In this document: piece by piece, positions 1 through 8,845 of the stretch | Layout: every line of letters starts with the position of its first letter | How positions within the stretch are numbered: position 1 is the stretch's first letter | Source of the DNA: Methylocystis sp. B8 | Lineage (GTDB): Bacteria > Pseudomonadota > Alphaproteobacteria > Rhizobiales > Beijerinckiaceae | Reading direction: 5' to 3' | Assembly: GCF_005771425.1 (NCBI RefSeq) | Contig: NZ_VBTZ01000001.1 | Coordinates: 806,001-870,000, forward strand | Length of the DNA: 64,000 bases | The notes under the pieces: model-generated | What the model was told of the DNA's origin: nothing | The model's input: the letters and a program-made list of their open reading frames with translations, nothing else | Databases searched by the model: none | Made by a program: the position numbers and the translations under genes

Positions 1-243
1 ATTGGCCAGCATGGCTCTTGGAACCGCAGTCCGAAGGCCGGATACCGCGTGATCTTTGTGAAGTTTGAAAACGGCGTTCCCGTCGGCGGGCCGAAAGAGG
101 TGCTGACCGGCTTTCTGAACGAACGTGGTGAAGCGCAGGGGAGGCCCGTCGGCGTCATCATCGACAAGCGCGGCGGTCTGCTCGTCGCCGATGACGTCGG
201 CGGCGTCGTATGGCGGGTGACAGCGGCCAAGGAAGCGCATTGA
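1..243 (+). CDS. Sorbosone-dehydrogenase-like PQQ/beta-propeller protein, C-terminal fragment
   Basis: The reading frame is open from base 1, so the gene begins outside the window and only the last 80 residues are visible. The fragment opens with [16 protein letters not shown], a segment typical of the C-terminal blades of L-sorbosone dehydrogenase and related soluble PQQ-dependent glucose/sorbosone dehydrogenase beta-propellers. A later segment, [19 protein letters not shown], is the usual last-blade signature. Such proteins are usually exported and oxidise sugars or aldoses, but many family members have no proven substrate. The signal peptide and catalytic residues cannot be seen here. The family call is fairly safe; the substrate is not known. 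Confidence 0.75.
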   Translation: MGQHGSWNRSPKAGYRVIFVKFENGVPVGGPKEVLTGFLNERGEAQGRPVGVIIDKRGGLLVADDVGGVVWRVTAAKEAH

Positions 244-330
244 CCGGCTTCGCTCGCATTTAGCCGCCGCCTGTGCTAACGGCTGCGGCCAGCTCGGCTT
301 TTTCCGGGCGGAGTCAAGGGTCTGGAGCAG

Positions 331-1104
331 ATGTCCGATATTTTCCATGAGGTCGACGAAGACGTCCGGCGCGACAAAGCAGCGGAGCTTTGGCGGCGCT
401 ATCAGACGCCGATCCTGATCCTCGCCGTTCTGGTCGTCGCCGCGACCGGCGCATGGAGTTATTACCAGACCAACCGCCAGAAGGTGGCGGAAGCCGCCAA
501 CGCCAGGTTCGAAGCGGCGGTCGCGCTCGCCAATGAAGGCAAGACAAAGGAGGCGGCAGCCGTATTCGACGCTCTCGTCAAGGATGCTCCAAAGGGCTAC
601 CAGACGCTCGCCCGCATTCGCGCCGCGGAGTTGCGCGAGGACAAGGCGCGCGCGCTTGAGGAACTGAACGCGATCGCCGAGGACAAGAACGTCGACAAGC
701 TCAATCAGGAAGTGGCGCTGCTGCGCGCGGCCCTGATCATTCTCGAGAGCGGCGATCGACAGAAAATGGAGCGCGCGCTCGGGCCGATGATGACGTCGAA
801 CGATGCGTTCCGCTTCTCGGCGCAGGAATGGAATGGCCTTGACGCGCTCGCCAATGACGATTTCGACGAGGCCGAGCGAGTCTTTAACATTCTGCTCAGC
901 GATCGCGACGCCCCGCAGTCCATGCGTCAGCGCGCCGCCGCCTATCGCGGACTGCTTCACGCCAAGCGCGGACCAAAACCGGCCGCAGCGGCGCCTGCGG
1001 GAAGCGGCGCAACGAGCGGCAATGTCTCTGTCACGCCGGTGATCGAGCCTGAGGAAGGAGCGTCATCCAGCGACGCGCCCTTCGAGGTGAAGCCGTCGAA
1101 GTAA
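331..1104 (+). CDS. YfgM-like membrane-anchored TPR protein
   Basis: A 257-residue protein with a short charged N-terminus, one transmembrane helix at about residues 27-45 and an alanine-rich helical region with TPR-like pairs (about 50-200). It ends in a low-complexity Pro/Ala/Ser tail. This is the architecture of the YfgM / TPR_21 family, in which E. coli YfgM is an inner-membrane protein with a periplasmic TPR domain that associates with SecYEG and chaperones. The next gene is der, and yfgM lies close to der (yfgM-bamB-der) in many proteobacteria; bamB is not between them here. The stop lies 38 bases before the der ATG, so co-transcription is likely. The exact role in this organism is inferred from the family. 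Confidence 0.7.
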   Translation: MSDIFHEVDEDVRRDKAAELWRRYQTPILILAVLVVAATGAWSYYQTNRQKVAEAANARFEAAVALANEGKTKEAAAVFDALVKDAPKGYQTLARIRAAELREDKARALEELNAIAEDKNVDKLNQEVALLRAALIILESGDRQKMERALGPMMTSNDAFRFSAQEWNGLDALANDDFDEAERVFNILLSDRDAPQSMRQRAAAYRGLLHAKRGPKPAAAAPAGSGATSGNVSVTPVIEPEEGASSSDAPFEVKPSK

Positions 1105-1142
1105 CGCGCGTGGTCGCGCGCAAGCGCGGCGAGAAACGAGTC

Positions 1143-2528
1143 ATGTCCTTTTCGCTCGCGATCATCGGCCGTCCGAATGTCGGCAAATCGACGCTGTTCA
1201 ATCGCCTGACAGGTAAAAAGCTGGCGCTTGTCGACGATCGTCCGGGTGTCACCCGCGACCGTCGCGAGGGCGACGCCAGGCTCGCCGATTTGCGCTTCAC
1301 TATCATCGACACGGCGGGACTCGAGGAAGGCCCGAGCGCGACGCTGGAAGGGCGAATGCGCGCTCAAACCGAGAGCGCAATTCTCGCCGCCGACGCCATT
1401 CTCTTCCTCATTGACGCGCGCGCCGGCGTCACGCCTGACGACAAATATTTCGCTGATCTGGTTCGACGCGCCGGCAAGCCTGTCATCCTCGTCGCCAACA
1501 AGGCTGAGGGAAAGGCGGGCGAAGCGGGCGCCTATGACGCCTTTTCGCTCGGCCTCGGCGATCCCGTGCCGCTTTCCGCTGAACATGGCGAGGGCATGGG
1601 CGAACTCTATGACGCGCTGCGCGAGGCTCTGCCCGAAGAGACCGCCGAGCCTGAGGAAGAAGAATGTCTCATTGAAGAGAATCTGCGGAGCGATGAGGAG
1701 GATGGCAGCGACCTCGATGTGACGAAGCCGTTGCGGATCGCGGTCGTCGGTCGGCCCAATGCCGGGAAATCGACGCTGATCAACCGCATACTCGGCGAAG
1801 AGCGGCTGCTGACTGGACCCGAAGCGGGGATTACGCGCGATTCGATTTCTGTCGATTTCGTTTGGCGCGACCGGAAGATGAAGCTTTTCGACACCGCCGG
1901 TCTGCGCAAGCGTGCGCGCGTTGTCGACAAGCTGGAAAAGCTTTCCGCCGCAGACGCGCTGCGCGCCGTGCGGTTCTCGGAAGTCGTCGTGCTGCTCATT
2001 GATTCGACGATTCCCTTCGAGAAGCAGGATCTCTCGATCGCCGACCTCGCGGCCCGCGAAGGGCGCGCCGTCGTCATCGCGCTCGGCAAATGGGACCTGA
2101 TCGAGGACCGCGGCGCCGTGCTCACGACGTTACGCGAAGACGCCGAGCGCCTGTTGCCCCAGTTGCGCGGCTGTCCGGTTGTTCCGGTCTCCGGCGCGAC
2201 GGGGCAGGGGCTCGACAAGCTCATGCAAGCGATCGTTGCGGTCCATGAGACATGGAATAAGCGGATCGCAACGGCGCGGCTCAATCGATGGCTTTTGTCG
2301 CAAGTCGAGGAAACGCCGCCGCCAGCGGTTTCAGGACGGCGCATCAAGATCCGCTACATCACGCAGGCGAAGTCGCGCCCACCGCATTTTGTGCTCTTCG
2401 GCAATCAGCTCGACGAATTGCCGGCGAGTTATGAGCGCTTCTTGATCAACGGGCTGCGCAAGACATTCGATCTTCCCGGCGTGCCGATCAGGATCTCGAA
2501 AAAGGCCGGCGATAATCCTTACGCGTGA
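1143..2528 (+). CDS. der: GTPase Der (EngA), ribosome biogenesis
   Basis: Der is a tandem-GTPase protein needed for maturation of the 50S ribosomal subunit. The first G domain shows GRPNVGKS at about residues 9-16 and DTAG at 56-59. The second G domain shows GRPNAGKS near residue 205 and another DTAG. A KH-like C-terminal domain follows ([15 protein letters not shown]), as in all Der proteins. At 461 residues the length is normal. The two G domains are joined by an acidic linker ([18 protein letters not shown]), as is common in alphaproteobacteria. The ATG at 1143 is preferred over the upstream GTG at 1110, which would add an arginine-rich tail absent from the family. Confidence 0.97.
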   Translation: MSFSLAIIGRPNVGKSTLFNRLTGKKLALVDDRPGVTRDRREGDARLADLRFTIIDTAGLEEGPSATLEGRMRAQTESAILAADAILFLIDARAGVTPDDKYFADLVRRAGKPVILVANKAEGKAGEAGAYDAFSLGLGDPVPLSAEHGEGMGELYDALREALPEETAEPEEEECLIEENLRSDEEDGSDLDVTKPLRIAVVGRPNAGKSTLINRILGEERLLTGPEAGITRDSISVDFVWRDRKMKLFDTAGLRKRARVVDKLEKLSAADALRAVRFSEVVVLLIDSTIPFEKQDLSIADLAAREGRAVVIALGKWDLIEDRGAVLTTLREDAERLLPQLRGCPVVPVSGATGQGLDKLMQAIVAVHETWNKRIATARLNRWLLSQVEETPPPAVSGRRIKIRYITQAKSRPPHFVLFGNQLDELPASYERFLINGLRKTFDLPGVPIRISKKAGDNPYA

Positions 2529-2557
2529 CCGCGCAAGGATTGAGTCCGCGTTGCCGA

Positions 2558-2900
2558 CTATCCGCGCTCAAGCGCGTCACGCACCGACGCCGCAAGGGCG
2601 GCGCGGCGACCCGCTTCATTAACGAGAGCGACTCTGAGCGTCATCGGCAGTTCGAGTTGAACGCCGGCGCCTGAGCGGCATCTGTTGCAAATATTGGCCG
2701 GATCGCGTCCCGCGAGGCGATGGCCTTCACCGACCGACTTCGCCTTAAAACCGGCGCTCGCGAGCCTGTCGCTCGATCAGCCCACCATGCGGCGCTATGA
2801 CTGCGAAGGGCGAGGCGCGTTCGTCGACACGAATGCGATAATCGACGCCTTCGATTTCATTCGCTGCAAGCGTCGCGAAACTATCGTATCGGTCCGCCAT
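2558..2900 (-). pseudogene. Decayed poly-gamma-glutamate hydrolase-family gene (DUF867-like)
   Basis: Reading the minus strand from an ATG at 2898-2900 gives an intact family N-terminus, including EIEGVDYRIRV and AVIAPHGG, before a stop. After about 100 bases in another frame the family C-terminus reappears as DPANICNRCRSGAGVQLELP. It then continues, after one more frameshift, to VRDALERG and a stop at 2558-2560. The pieces total about 340 bases, whereas a working family member needs about 600, so the middle is deleted and the frame is broken. Intact homologues are zinc peptidases that cleave poly-gamma-glutamate, often phage-associated. The two family motifs in the right order make the assignment good; the gene is dead. 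Confidence 0.75.
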
Positions 2901-2956
2901 GTGATTAAAGGCCTCGACGCATGAGCTGGATGGCTCACATGCTCAAGGAAAGCATT

Positions 2957-3970
2957 ATGACGGCAAAGCCTTCTCCTGAAAAACTTCTCGCCCTCGGCAT
3001 GTCTTTCTGGAACGCCAAGACGCTGCTCTCGGCGGTGGAGCTCGGCGTTTTCGACGCTCTCGCCGACAGTCCAGCCGACCTTGCGACGCTAACGGCGAAA
3101 CTGGGCCTGCACGAACGCTCCGCGCGCGACTTTTTCGATGCGCTGGTGGCGATGAAAGTCTTGGATCGCGACGCCAATGGGCGTTACGCCAATTCGCCCG
3201 AGACGGAATTTTTCCTGGTGCGCACTCGGCCAAGCTATGTCGGCGGACTGTTTGAGATGGCCAATGCGCGTCTCTATTCAAGCTGGGGAAATTTGACGGA
3301 GGCGCTGAGAACCGGCCGACGCCAAAGCGAGAATCAGGAGGCGAGCGATCTCTTCGCGGCGCTTTACGCTGATCCAAAACGTCTGCGTGGCTTCCTGGCG
3401 GCGATGAGCGGCGTCAGCGCTGGCGCGGCGCAAGCGATCGCCGATAAATTTCCCTGGCGGGACTACAAGACATTTGTCGATGTCGGCGCCGCGCAGGGCA
3501 TGGTCCCGGTCACCATCGCGCGCGAGCATACGCATCTTACGGGCGTAGGTTTCGATCTGCCGCAAGTTGGACCGATATTCGAGGACTTTGTCGCCGCGAA
3601 CGAACTCGCCGACCGCGTGCGTTTCCATCCCGGCGACTTTTTCAAGGATGAACTGCCGAAGACCGACGTCATCATCATGGGCCATATTCTTCACGACTGG
3701 GATCTTGGGCAGAAGCGCATGCTATTGAGGAAAGCCCATGACGCGCTTTCAGAGGGCGGCGCGCTCATCGTTTACGAGGCCATGATCGACAATGATCGTC
3801 GGGAGAACGCCTTCGGTCTGCTCATGAGTCTCAATATGCTGATCGAAACCGACGGCGGCTTCGACTTCACCGGCTCCGACTGTGAAGGCTGGATGAAAGA
3901 CGCCGGCTTTTCCAGCACGCGCGTCGAGCCGCTGAACGGGCCGAATTCGATGGCGGTGGCCTTCAAATAG
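2957..3970 (+). CDS. SAM-dependent O-methyltransferase, acetylserotonin/hydroxyneurosporene type
   Basis: A 337-residue class I methyltransferase of the Methyltransf_2 type. The N-terminal winged-helix dimerisation domain covers about residues 1-110 ([12 protein letters not shown] and later [16 protein letters not shown]). The SAM-binding motif is DVGAAQG at about 174-180, and [16 protein letters not shown] near 240 is the usual post-motif region with the HDW catalytic signature. Relatives methylate hydroxyl groups of small aromatics, carotenoids or polyketides, and the substrate cannot be told from sequence. The ATG at 2957 has a purine-rich AAGGAAAG just upstream; an earlier start at 2921 would add 12 residues. 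It stands alone, with a pseudogene upstream. Confidence 0.85.
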   Translation: MTAKPSPEKLLALGMSFWNAKTLLSAVELGVFDALADSPADLATLTAKLGLHERSARDFFDALVAMKVLDRDANGRYANSPETEFFLVRTRPSYVGGLFEMANARLYSSWGNLTEALRTGRRQSENQEASDLFAALYADPKRLRGFLAAMSGVSAGAAQAIADKFPWRDYKTFVDVGAAQGMVPVTIAREHTHLTGVGFDLPQVGPIFEDFVAANELADRVRFHPGDFFKDELPKTDVIIMGHILHDWDLGQKRMLLRKAHDALSEGGALIVYEAMIDNDRRENAFGLLMSLNMLIETDGGFDFTGSDCEGWMKDAGFSSTRVEPLNGPNSMAVAFK

Positions 3971-4053
3971 CTTCGCTCCAGGCGGTGAGTCTTACAGCGC
4001 CTGCGGCTAATTCGCGCGGCGTCGTGGCCGATTTGGGGTTGGACAGAAGCTAG

Positions 4054-4070
4054 TTTTGAATTATTCTAAT
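4054..4070. promoter_or_regulatory. Irr-like iron control element upstream of rubrerythrin
   Basis: The 17-base dyad TTTTGAATTATTCTAAT differs at one base per arm from the iron control element TTTAGAA-N3-TTCTAAA bound by Irr in Rhizobiales. It lies 50-66 bases before the rubrerythrin ATG, a plausible promoter position. In the family, Irr controls iron and peroxide genes according to haem status. The match is by eye; an irr gene is not in the window. Confidence 0.55.
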
Positions 4071-4119
4071 TCGTGTATCGGGGGCTAAGGCCGCCGACTC
4101 GAAATATCGGAGGCAAGAA

Positions 4120-4539
4120 ATGGCTATGCTCAAGGGCAGCAAGACCGAAGAAAATTTGAAGGCCGCTTTCGCCGGCGAATCGCAAGCGAATCGCCGCTAT
4201 CTCTATTTCGCTCAAAAGGCTGACGTCGAAGGCTACAATGACGTCGCCGCCGTGTTCCGCTCCACCGCCGAAGGCGAGACGGGTCACGCCCATGGTCATT
4301 TGGAGTTTCTTGAAACCGTCGGCGACCCCGCGACCGGCCTGCCGATCGGCAAGACCGCCGACAATCTCAAGGCGGCCGTCGCCGGCGAGACCCACGAATA
4401 TACGGACATGTATCCTGGCATGGCGCGTTCGGCCCGCGAAGAAGGCTTCGAGGAGATCGCCGATTGGTTCGAGACGCTCGCCAAGGCCGAGCGTTCGCAC
4501 GCTGGCCGGTTCCAGCGCGCGCTCGACGAGCTGAAGTAG
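4120..4539 (+). CDS. Rubrerythrin-type diiron protein without rubredoxin domain
   Basis: A 139-residue four-helix diiron protein. The expected ligands are E20 (in [14 protein letters not shown]), E53 and H56 (EGETGHAH), E90/E93 (GETHEY) and E124/H127 (AERSHAGRF). Classical rubrerythrins end in a rubredoxin domain with two CxxC pairs, which is absent here, so this is a short erythrin-like form that needs an external electron donor. The family reduces hydrogen peroxide in the cytoplasm. An Irr-like box precedes it, and a two-domain Fe-S protein and a DUF3501 gene follow on the same strand. The Fe-S protein is a reasonable candidate donor, which is inference. Confidence 0.92.
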   Translation: MAMLKGSKTEENLKAAFAGESQANRRYLYFAQKADVEGYNDVAAVFRSTAEGETGHAHGHLEFLETVGDPATGLPIGKTADNLKAAVAGETHEYTDMYPGMARSAREEGFEEIADWFETLAKAERSHAGRFQRALDELK

Positions 4540-4572
4540 GGATAGAGCGACTACCCGAAAAGGAGTTCCCTT

Positions 4573-4767
4573 CGCGTCATGGCCGGGCTTGTCCCGGCCA
4601 TCCACGCAATGGGACCGCGGAAAGCTGAGCGACTTGTCGAGCGCCAGCGGCGTGGTTGCTGCGGCGTCTCTGCAATGCGGCGACCGCTCCGCGGCGTCGC
4701 GGCGTGGATGGCCGGGACATAGGCGAGCGAAGCGACGCCGTCTTTGACGGCTTTGCCCAGCCATGAC
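4573..4767. repeat. Family A palindromic repeat, two units
   Basis: The first unit contains ATGGCCGGG-CTTGT-CCCGGCCAT (4579-4601). The second (about 4705-4767) carries the 62-base module running from a GGATGGCCGGGACATAGG start to a CCAGCCATGAC end. The same module recurs at 38618-38680 and 42131-42191 with at most one or two differences. It fills the gap between rubrerythrin and the Fe-S gene. This is a REP-like intergenic repeat. Confidence 0.85.
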
Positions 4768-4793
4768 GACCGTTGTGTTTTGGAACAACAAAG

Positions 4794-6140
4794 ATGAGAG
4801 AAGGCAGTCTGGAGGCCCCGATCCGGCATCCGCTGGATTGGAAGAGCGCGGATTTTTATGACGAGGCGAAGCTCGACGCCGAAATGCGCCGTGTCTTCGA
4901 CATCTGTCACACCTGCCGGCGCTGTTTCAATCTGTGCGACTCCTTCCCGCGGCTCTTCGATCTGATCGACGAGTCGAAAAGCGGCGAGCTTGATACGGTC
5001 GCGAGCGCGGATTTCAAGAAAGTCGTAGACGCCTGCACGCTTTGCGACATGTGCTTCATGACGAAGTGCCCCTATGTGCCGCCGCATGAATTCAACATCG
5101 ATTTTCCGCATCTGATTCTGCGCTACCGCGCCGCCGAAGCGAAGAAGAAGGGCGTGCCCGCCGCCGATCGCGCGCTAGCGGACACTGACCGCAACGGCAA
5201 ATGGGCGACGCTGATCTCAGGCGCCGCCAATTGGGCGACGCGCCGCGACAACAAGACAATGCGCGGCCTCGAAGAGAAAATCGCGGGCATAGATCGCAAC
5301 GCGGAATTGCCGAAATACGCCAGCAAAACGCTTGAAGCGCAGGCCGCCGCAAATCCGCCGGCGCGCGACGATTCGGCGCCGGCGAAAGCCCGCAAGGCCG
5401 TGCTCTACGCCACCTGCTATGGCGACTATAACGATACGTCGATTGGCATGTCGGCGCTCGCCGTGCTCGCAAAGAACGGCGTCGAAACAAAAGTCGTGCA
5501 TCCGGCGTGCTGCGGGATGCCGAAGCTCGAACAGGGCATGATTGAAGAGGTGGCCGAGGCGGCGCGTAAGGTCGCGGCGGCCTTCGCGCCTTACATCGAC
5601 GAAGGCTATGACATCGTCGCGCCCGTTCCGTCCTGCGCGCTGATGTTAAAGTTCGAATGGCCGCTCATTCTGCCGGAGGACGAAAGCGTCAAGCGTTTGG
5701 CCGAAGCGACATTTGACCTCTCCGAATATGTCGTCGACATCGCGCGTAAAGAGGGGCTGGCGGAAGGCATGTCTTGTCTCGACGGCGGCGTCGCCTTCCA
5801 TGTGTCCTGTCACTCGCGCGCTCAGAATATCGGCCAGAAGGGCGCCGAGCTTCTTGCGCTGATCCCGGAGGCTGACGTCTCGGTGGTCGAGCGCTGCTCG
5901 GGCCATGGCGGCGCCTGGGGTTACAAGAAGGGCAATTTCGAAACGGCGATGAAGGTGGGCAAGCCCGCCGCGCGGCAGATGCAGAGCGCCGGCAAGAGGC
6001 ATATCGTCTCGGAATGCCCGCTCGCCGGACTGCACGTCGAACAGGAGATCGAAACGCTCGGCGGCGAAACGCCAAAGCCAGAACGCATCGGCCATCCGAT
6101 CGTGCTGATGGCCAGAGCTTACGGAATCACAGGCGCGTAA
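4794..6140 (+). CDS. GlpC/HdrD-like Fe-S oxidoreductase of the rubrerythrin cluster
   Basis: A 448-residue soluble protein. An N-terminal pair of cysteine clusters (C38, C41, C44, C48 in CHTCRRCFNLC, then CTLCDMCFMTKCP at about 81-93) should bind two [4Fe-4S] centres. Two cysteine-rich CCG-type domains follow, with HPACCGMP near 235 and ERCSGHGG near 365. This is the layout of GlpC and heterodisulfide-reductase D-like subunits, which pass electrons between a cofactor partner and a thiol or quinone. No GlpA/B partner is present; the neighbours are rubrerythrin and DUF3501, so the protein may feed electrons to the diiron centre. ATG 4794 is chosen over TTG 4773. The gene is real; the electron path is inferred. 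Confidence 0.85.
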   Translation: MREGSLEAPIRHPLDWKSADFYDEAKLDAEMRRVFDICHTCRRCFNLCDSFPRLFDLIDESKSGELDTVASADFKKVVDACTLCDMCFMTKCPYVPPHEFNIDFPHLILRYRAAEAKKKGVPAADRALADTDRNGKWATLISGAANWATRRDNKTMRGLEEKIAGIDRNAELPKYASKTLEAQAAANPPARDDSAPAKARKAVLYATCYGDYNDTSIGMSALAVLAKNGVETKVVHPACCGMPKLEQGMIEEVAEAARKVAAAFAPYIDEGYDIVAPVPSCALMLKFEWPLILPEDESVKRLAEATFDLSEYVVDIARKEGLAEGMSCLDGGVAFHVSCHSRAQNIGQKGAELLALIPEADVSVVERCSGHGGAWGYKKGNFETAMKVGKPAARQMQSAGKRHIVSECPLAGLHVEQEIETLGGETPKPERIGHPIVLMARAYGITGA

Positions 6141-6152
6141 ACGTCAGGTTTT

Positions 6153-6271
6153 TCCTCATCCTGAGGAGCGAGCGAAGCTCGCGTCTCGAAGGACGAGGAA
6201 AAATTTGCGTAGGATGCCTCGCCCTCGTGCTTCGAGACGGCTCCTATGGAGCCTCCTCAGCATGAGGGCTT
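6153..6271. repeat. Family B inverted repeat pair
   Basis: CCTCATCCTGAGGAGCGAGC and GTCTCGAAGGACGAGG are followed by an inverted second copy with CCTCGTGCTTCGAGACGG and CCTCAGCATGAGG. The two units could fold into one long hairpin. Related pairs occur at 42226-42380 and 47871-48006. The element sits between the Fe-S gene and the DUF3501 gene. Confidence 0.85.
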
Positions 6272-6293
6272 AGGTTGATGGAGCACCAAGAAG

Positions 6294-6881
6294 ATGAGCC
6301 GTCACGAACTCACGCACGCCGATATCCTGCCCTGGGCGGAATACGCCAAAGCGCGCAGCGAGCATCGCAAGCGCATCACGGCGCTCAAACGGCATCGCCG
6401 GGTCGAAGTCGGACCTTACGTTACTTTTTACTTCGAGAATTTCGACACGATGTGGCTGCAGGTGCAAGAGATGCTGCATATCGAGAGAGGCGGCGAGGCG
6501 CAGCTCGCCGACGAGCTCGCCGCCTATAATCCGCTTATCCCTAAGGGTAACGAACTCGTCGCGACCTTTATGATCGAGATCGACGACGCATTGCGCCGCG
6601 CGCGCGTATTGGCGCAACTCGGCGGCATCGAGGAAATGGCCTTCATCGAAGTCGGCGGCGCGCGCGTCTCGGGCAAGGCCGAAGAAGACCAGGACCGCAC
6701 CACGGCCGAGGGCAAGGCGAGCAGCGTGCAATTCGTGCACTTCCTCTTTACCGACGCGCAGATCGCCGCGTTCAAGGAGCCGAACGCGCGGGTGATCCTC
6801 GGCCTTTCGCATCCGAACTACAGCCATATGGCCGTGTTGTCGGAGGCGACGCGGGCGGCGCTGGCGGGGGATTTTGCGTGA
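6294..6881 (+). CDS. DUF3501 family protein
   Basis: A 195-residue soluble protein of the DUF3501 family, recognised from the N-terminal MSRHELTHADILPWAEY, the central FYFENFDTMWLQVQEMLHIE and the late segment VQFVHFLFTDAQIAAF. No catalytic motif, membrane segment or signal peptide is visible, and the family has no established function that I know of. It is the third gene of the rubrerythrin / GlpC-like cluster. This three-gene neighbourhood recurs in proteobacteria to my knowledge, suggesting a joint role in peroxide or iron stress. A family B repeat lies in the gap before it. The start at 6294 fits the family and is followed directly by the conserved N-terminal motif. Confidence 0.85.
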   Translation: MSRHELTHADILPWAEYAKARSEHRKRITALKRHRRVEVGPYVTFYFENFDTMWLQVQEMLHIERGGEAQLADELAAYNPLIPKGNELVATFMIEIDDALRRARVLAQLGGIEEMAFIEVGGARVSGKAEEDQDRTTAEGKASSVQFVHFLFTDAQIAAFKEPNARVILGLSHPNYSHMAVLSEATRAALAGDFA

Positions 6882-6898
6882 GGTCAATAAAGGTATTT

Positions 6899-6984
6899 GT
6901 CATGCCCGCGCTTGTCGCGGGCATCCACGCGGCCAAGCTACGCAATGTTCGTCGTGGATGGTCGGGACAAGCCCGGCCATGACG
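6899..6984. repeat. Family A palindromic repeat
   Basis: Inverted copies GTCATGCCCGCGCTTGTCGC and GGTCGGGACAAGCCCGGCCA flank a short spacer. It lies between the DUF3501 gene and prfC, so it may be part of the prfC leader. It belongs to the same family as 4573-4767, 14001-14078 and 42051-42193. Confidence 0.8.
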
Positions 6985-7067
6985 GCTCTTGTAAGAAGGG
7001 CGGGATTGCAGGCGGCGGCCCTTGTCGGTAAGTCGGACGGCGGATTTCTTCCTGACCCGAGCACCCC

Positions 7068-8651
7068 TTGACCGCCCCCACCACCGACCCCGTCTCGCGG
7101 CGGCGCACTTTCGCGATCATCTCGCATCCCGACGCCGGCAAGACGACTCTCACCGAGAAGCTGCTGCTCTTTGGCGGCGCGATCCAGCTCGCCGGCGCCG
7201 TGAAGGCCAAGCGCAACGCCCAGCAGACCCGCTCCGACTGGATGAGCATCGAGCGTGAGCGCGGAATCTCCGTCGTCACCTCGGTGATGACCTTTGAATA
7301 TGGCGGCTGCGTCTTCAATCTCTTGGATACGCCGGGCCATGAGGATTTTTCGGAAGACACCTATCGCACGCTCTCAGCCGTCGACGCGGCGGTGATGGTG
7401 ATTGACGCCGCGAAAGGCATCGAGGCGCGCACGCGCAAGCTCTTCGAAGTCTGCCGCCTGCGCGACATTCCGATCGTCACTTTCATCAACAAGCTCGACC
7501 GCGAAGCGCGCGATCCTTTCGATCTCCTTGACGAAATCGAAAAGACTCTCGCGCTCGACGCGACGCCAATCACTTGGCCCATCGGCTCAGGAAAAAGCTT
7601 CGCGGGCACCTATCGGTTCGCCACGAAGACCGTGCGGCGGATCGACGAGGACGCTGAACTCATGCAAACGAGCGGGCTCGACGATCCTTTGTTCGATACG
7701 CTTTTGCCGGGCGGCGCGGACGAATGGCGCGAGGAGGCGATGCTCGCCGAAGAGGGCAACAAGCCCTTCGATCTTTCAGCCTTTCGCGAGGGCCATCTGA
7801 CGCCGGTCTTCTTTGGCAGCGCCTTGCGCAACTTTGGCGTTCGCGATCTGATCGACGCGATGGCCGAATATGCGCCGAGCCCGCGCGCGCAGGAGGCCGA
7901 CAAGCGTTTGGTCGAGGCGAAGGAGCCGAAGATGACGGGCTTCGTCTTCAAGATCCAGGCGAATATGGACCCGAACCATCGCGACCGCATCGCTTTCATG
8001 CGCGTCTGCTCGGGCAGGCTCACGCGCGGCATGAAGGCGAAGCTTATTCGCACGGGCAAAAACATCCCGATCAATGCGCCGCAATTCTTCTTTGCGCGCG
8101 ACCGCTCGATCGCCGACGAAGCCTATGCCGGCGACGTCGTCGGCTTGCCCAATCACGGACAGCTGCGCATCGGCGATACGCTGACCGAAGGCGAGGAAAT
8201 CGTCTTTCGCGGCGTGCCGAGCTTCGCGCCTGAAATTCTGCGGCGAATTCTCATTGGCGACGCGATGAAGGCGAAGAAGCTGCGCGAAGCCTTGCAGCAG
8301 CTTGCGGAAGAGGGCGTCGTGCAGGTGTTTACGCCGCATGACGGCTCGGGCCCGATCGTCGGCGTCGTCGGCGCGTTGCAACTCGATGTGCTCGCGACGC
8401 GTCTTGAAGCGGAATATGGATTGCAGACGCGCTACGAGCAGCCGCGCTTCGCCATTTGCCGCTGGATCGCGTCCGACGAGTCGACCAAGCTGAAGAGCTT
8501 CATCGATGCGAACGGCTCCAGCATCGCCGACGATCTCGACGGCGCGCCGGTTTTCATGAGCACGTCGGCTTTCCAGCTCAACTACGACGCCGAGCGCAAT
8601 CCGGCGATCAAATTTTCCGATGTGAAGGATTATCAGAAGCGGGCGGCTTAG
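7068..8651 (+). CDS. prfC: Peptide chain release factor 3 (RF3)
   Basis: RF3 is the translational GTPase that recycles RF1/RF2 from the ribosome after termination. The 527-residue protein shows the P-loop SHPDAGKTT at about residues 19-27, the switch-I element ERERGISV near 62, DTPGHEDF near 86 and NKLD near 142. The RF3-specific C-terminal domains include FKIQANMDPNHRDRIAF. Length is normal. No ATG lies at the expected N-terminus; the TTG at 7068 gives the family start MTAP..SRRRTFAIISHPD and is the best choice. The gene is apparently monocistronic and follows a family A repeat. Confidence 0.96.
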   Translation: MTAPTTDPVSRRRTFAIISHPDAGKTTLTEKLLLFGGAIQLAGAVKAKRNAQQTRSDWMSIERERGISVVTSVMTFEYGGCVFNLLDTPGHEDFSEDTYRTLSAVDAAVMVIDAAKGIEARTRKLFEVCRLRDIPIVTFINKLDREARDPFDLLDEIEKTLALDATPITWPIGSGKSFAGTYRFATKTVRRIDEDAELMQTSGLDDPLFDTLLPGGADEWREEAMLAEEGNKPFDLSAFREGHLTPVFFGSALRNFGVRDLIDAMAEYAPSPRAQEADKRLVEAKEPKMTGFVFKIQANMDPNHRDRIAFMRVCSGRLTRGMKAKLIRTGKNIPINAPQFFFARDRSIADEAYAGDVVGLPNHGQLRIGDTLTEGEEIVFRGVPSFAPEILRRILIGDAMKAKKLREALQQLAEEGVVQVFTPHDGSGPIVGVVGALQLDVLATRLEAEYGLQTRYEQPRFAICRWIASDESTKLKSFIDANGSSIADDLDGAPVFMSTSAFQLNYDAERNPAIKFSDVKDYQKRAA

Positions 8652-8656
8652 CGATT

Positions 8657-8800
8657 TCAAGCGCCTTTAATCAGCGCCACAAACGCCGCGACGAGCGCCA
8701 CGGTCACGGCGACGATGATAATATTTTCAGTGAGATCCAGGGCCTTTTGGGCTTCGGTCAGAACTGCGGAAAGATAATTGCTGTGCAGCAGAAAGCCCAT
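8657..8800 (-). CDS. Small single-helix membrane protein, 47 residues
   Basis: A short minus-strand frame starts at the ATG ending at 8800, with AGGAAC seven bases upstream as a ribosome-binding site. The product has a polar N-terminal half (MGFLLHSNYLSAVLTEAQKA) and a strongly hydrophobic helix at about residues 26-43 (IIIVAVTVALVAAFVALI) followed by Lys-Gly-Ala, so it would be a one-pass membrane microprotein. It lies between prfC and the TetR gene, on the strand of the latter. I do not recognise the family. The coherent helix and the Shine-Dalgarno favour a real gene, but no homologue can be checked. Confidence 0.45.
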   Translation of the reverse strand: MGFLLHSNYLSAVLTEAQKALDLTENIIIVAVTVALVAAFVALIKGA

Positions 8801-8845
8801 GTTCGTTCCTAAGGCGCGTCACACGTGGGCGACAATGTTCTGCAG

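Noticed and set aside
2685-2924. 79-residue plus-strand open frame
   Set aside because: It lies antisense to the poly-gamma-glutamate hydrolase remnant, whose motifs explain the sequence.
6153-6271. CRISPR array
   Set aside because: Repeats are inverted, few and not separated by unique spacers of constant length, here or elsewhere in the window.
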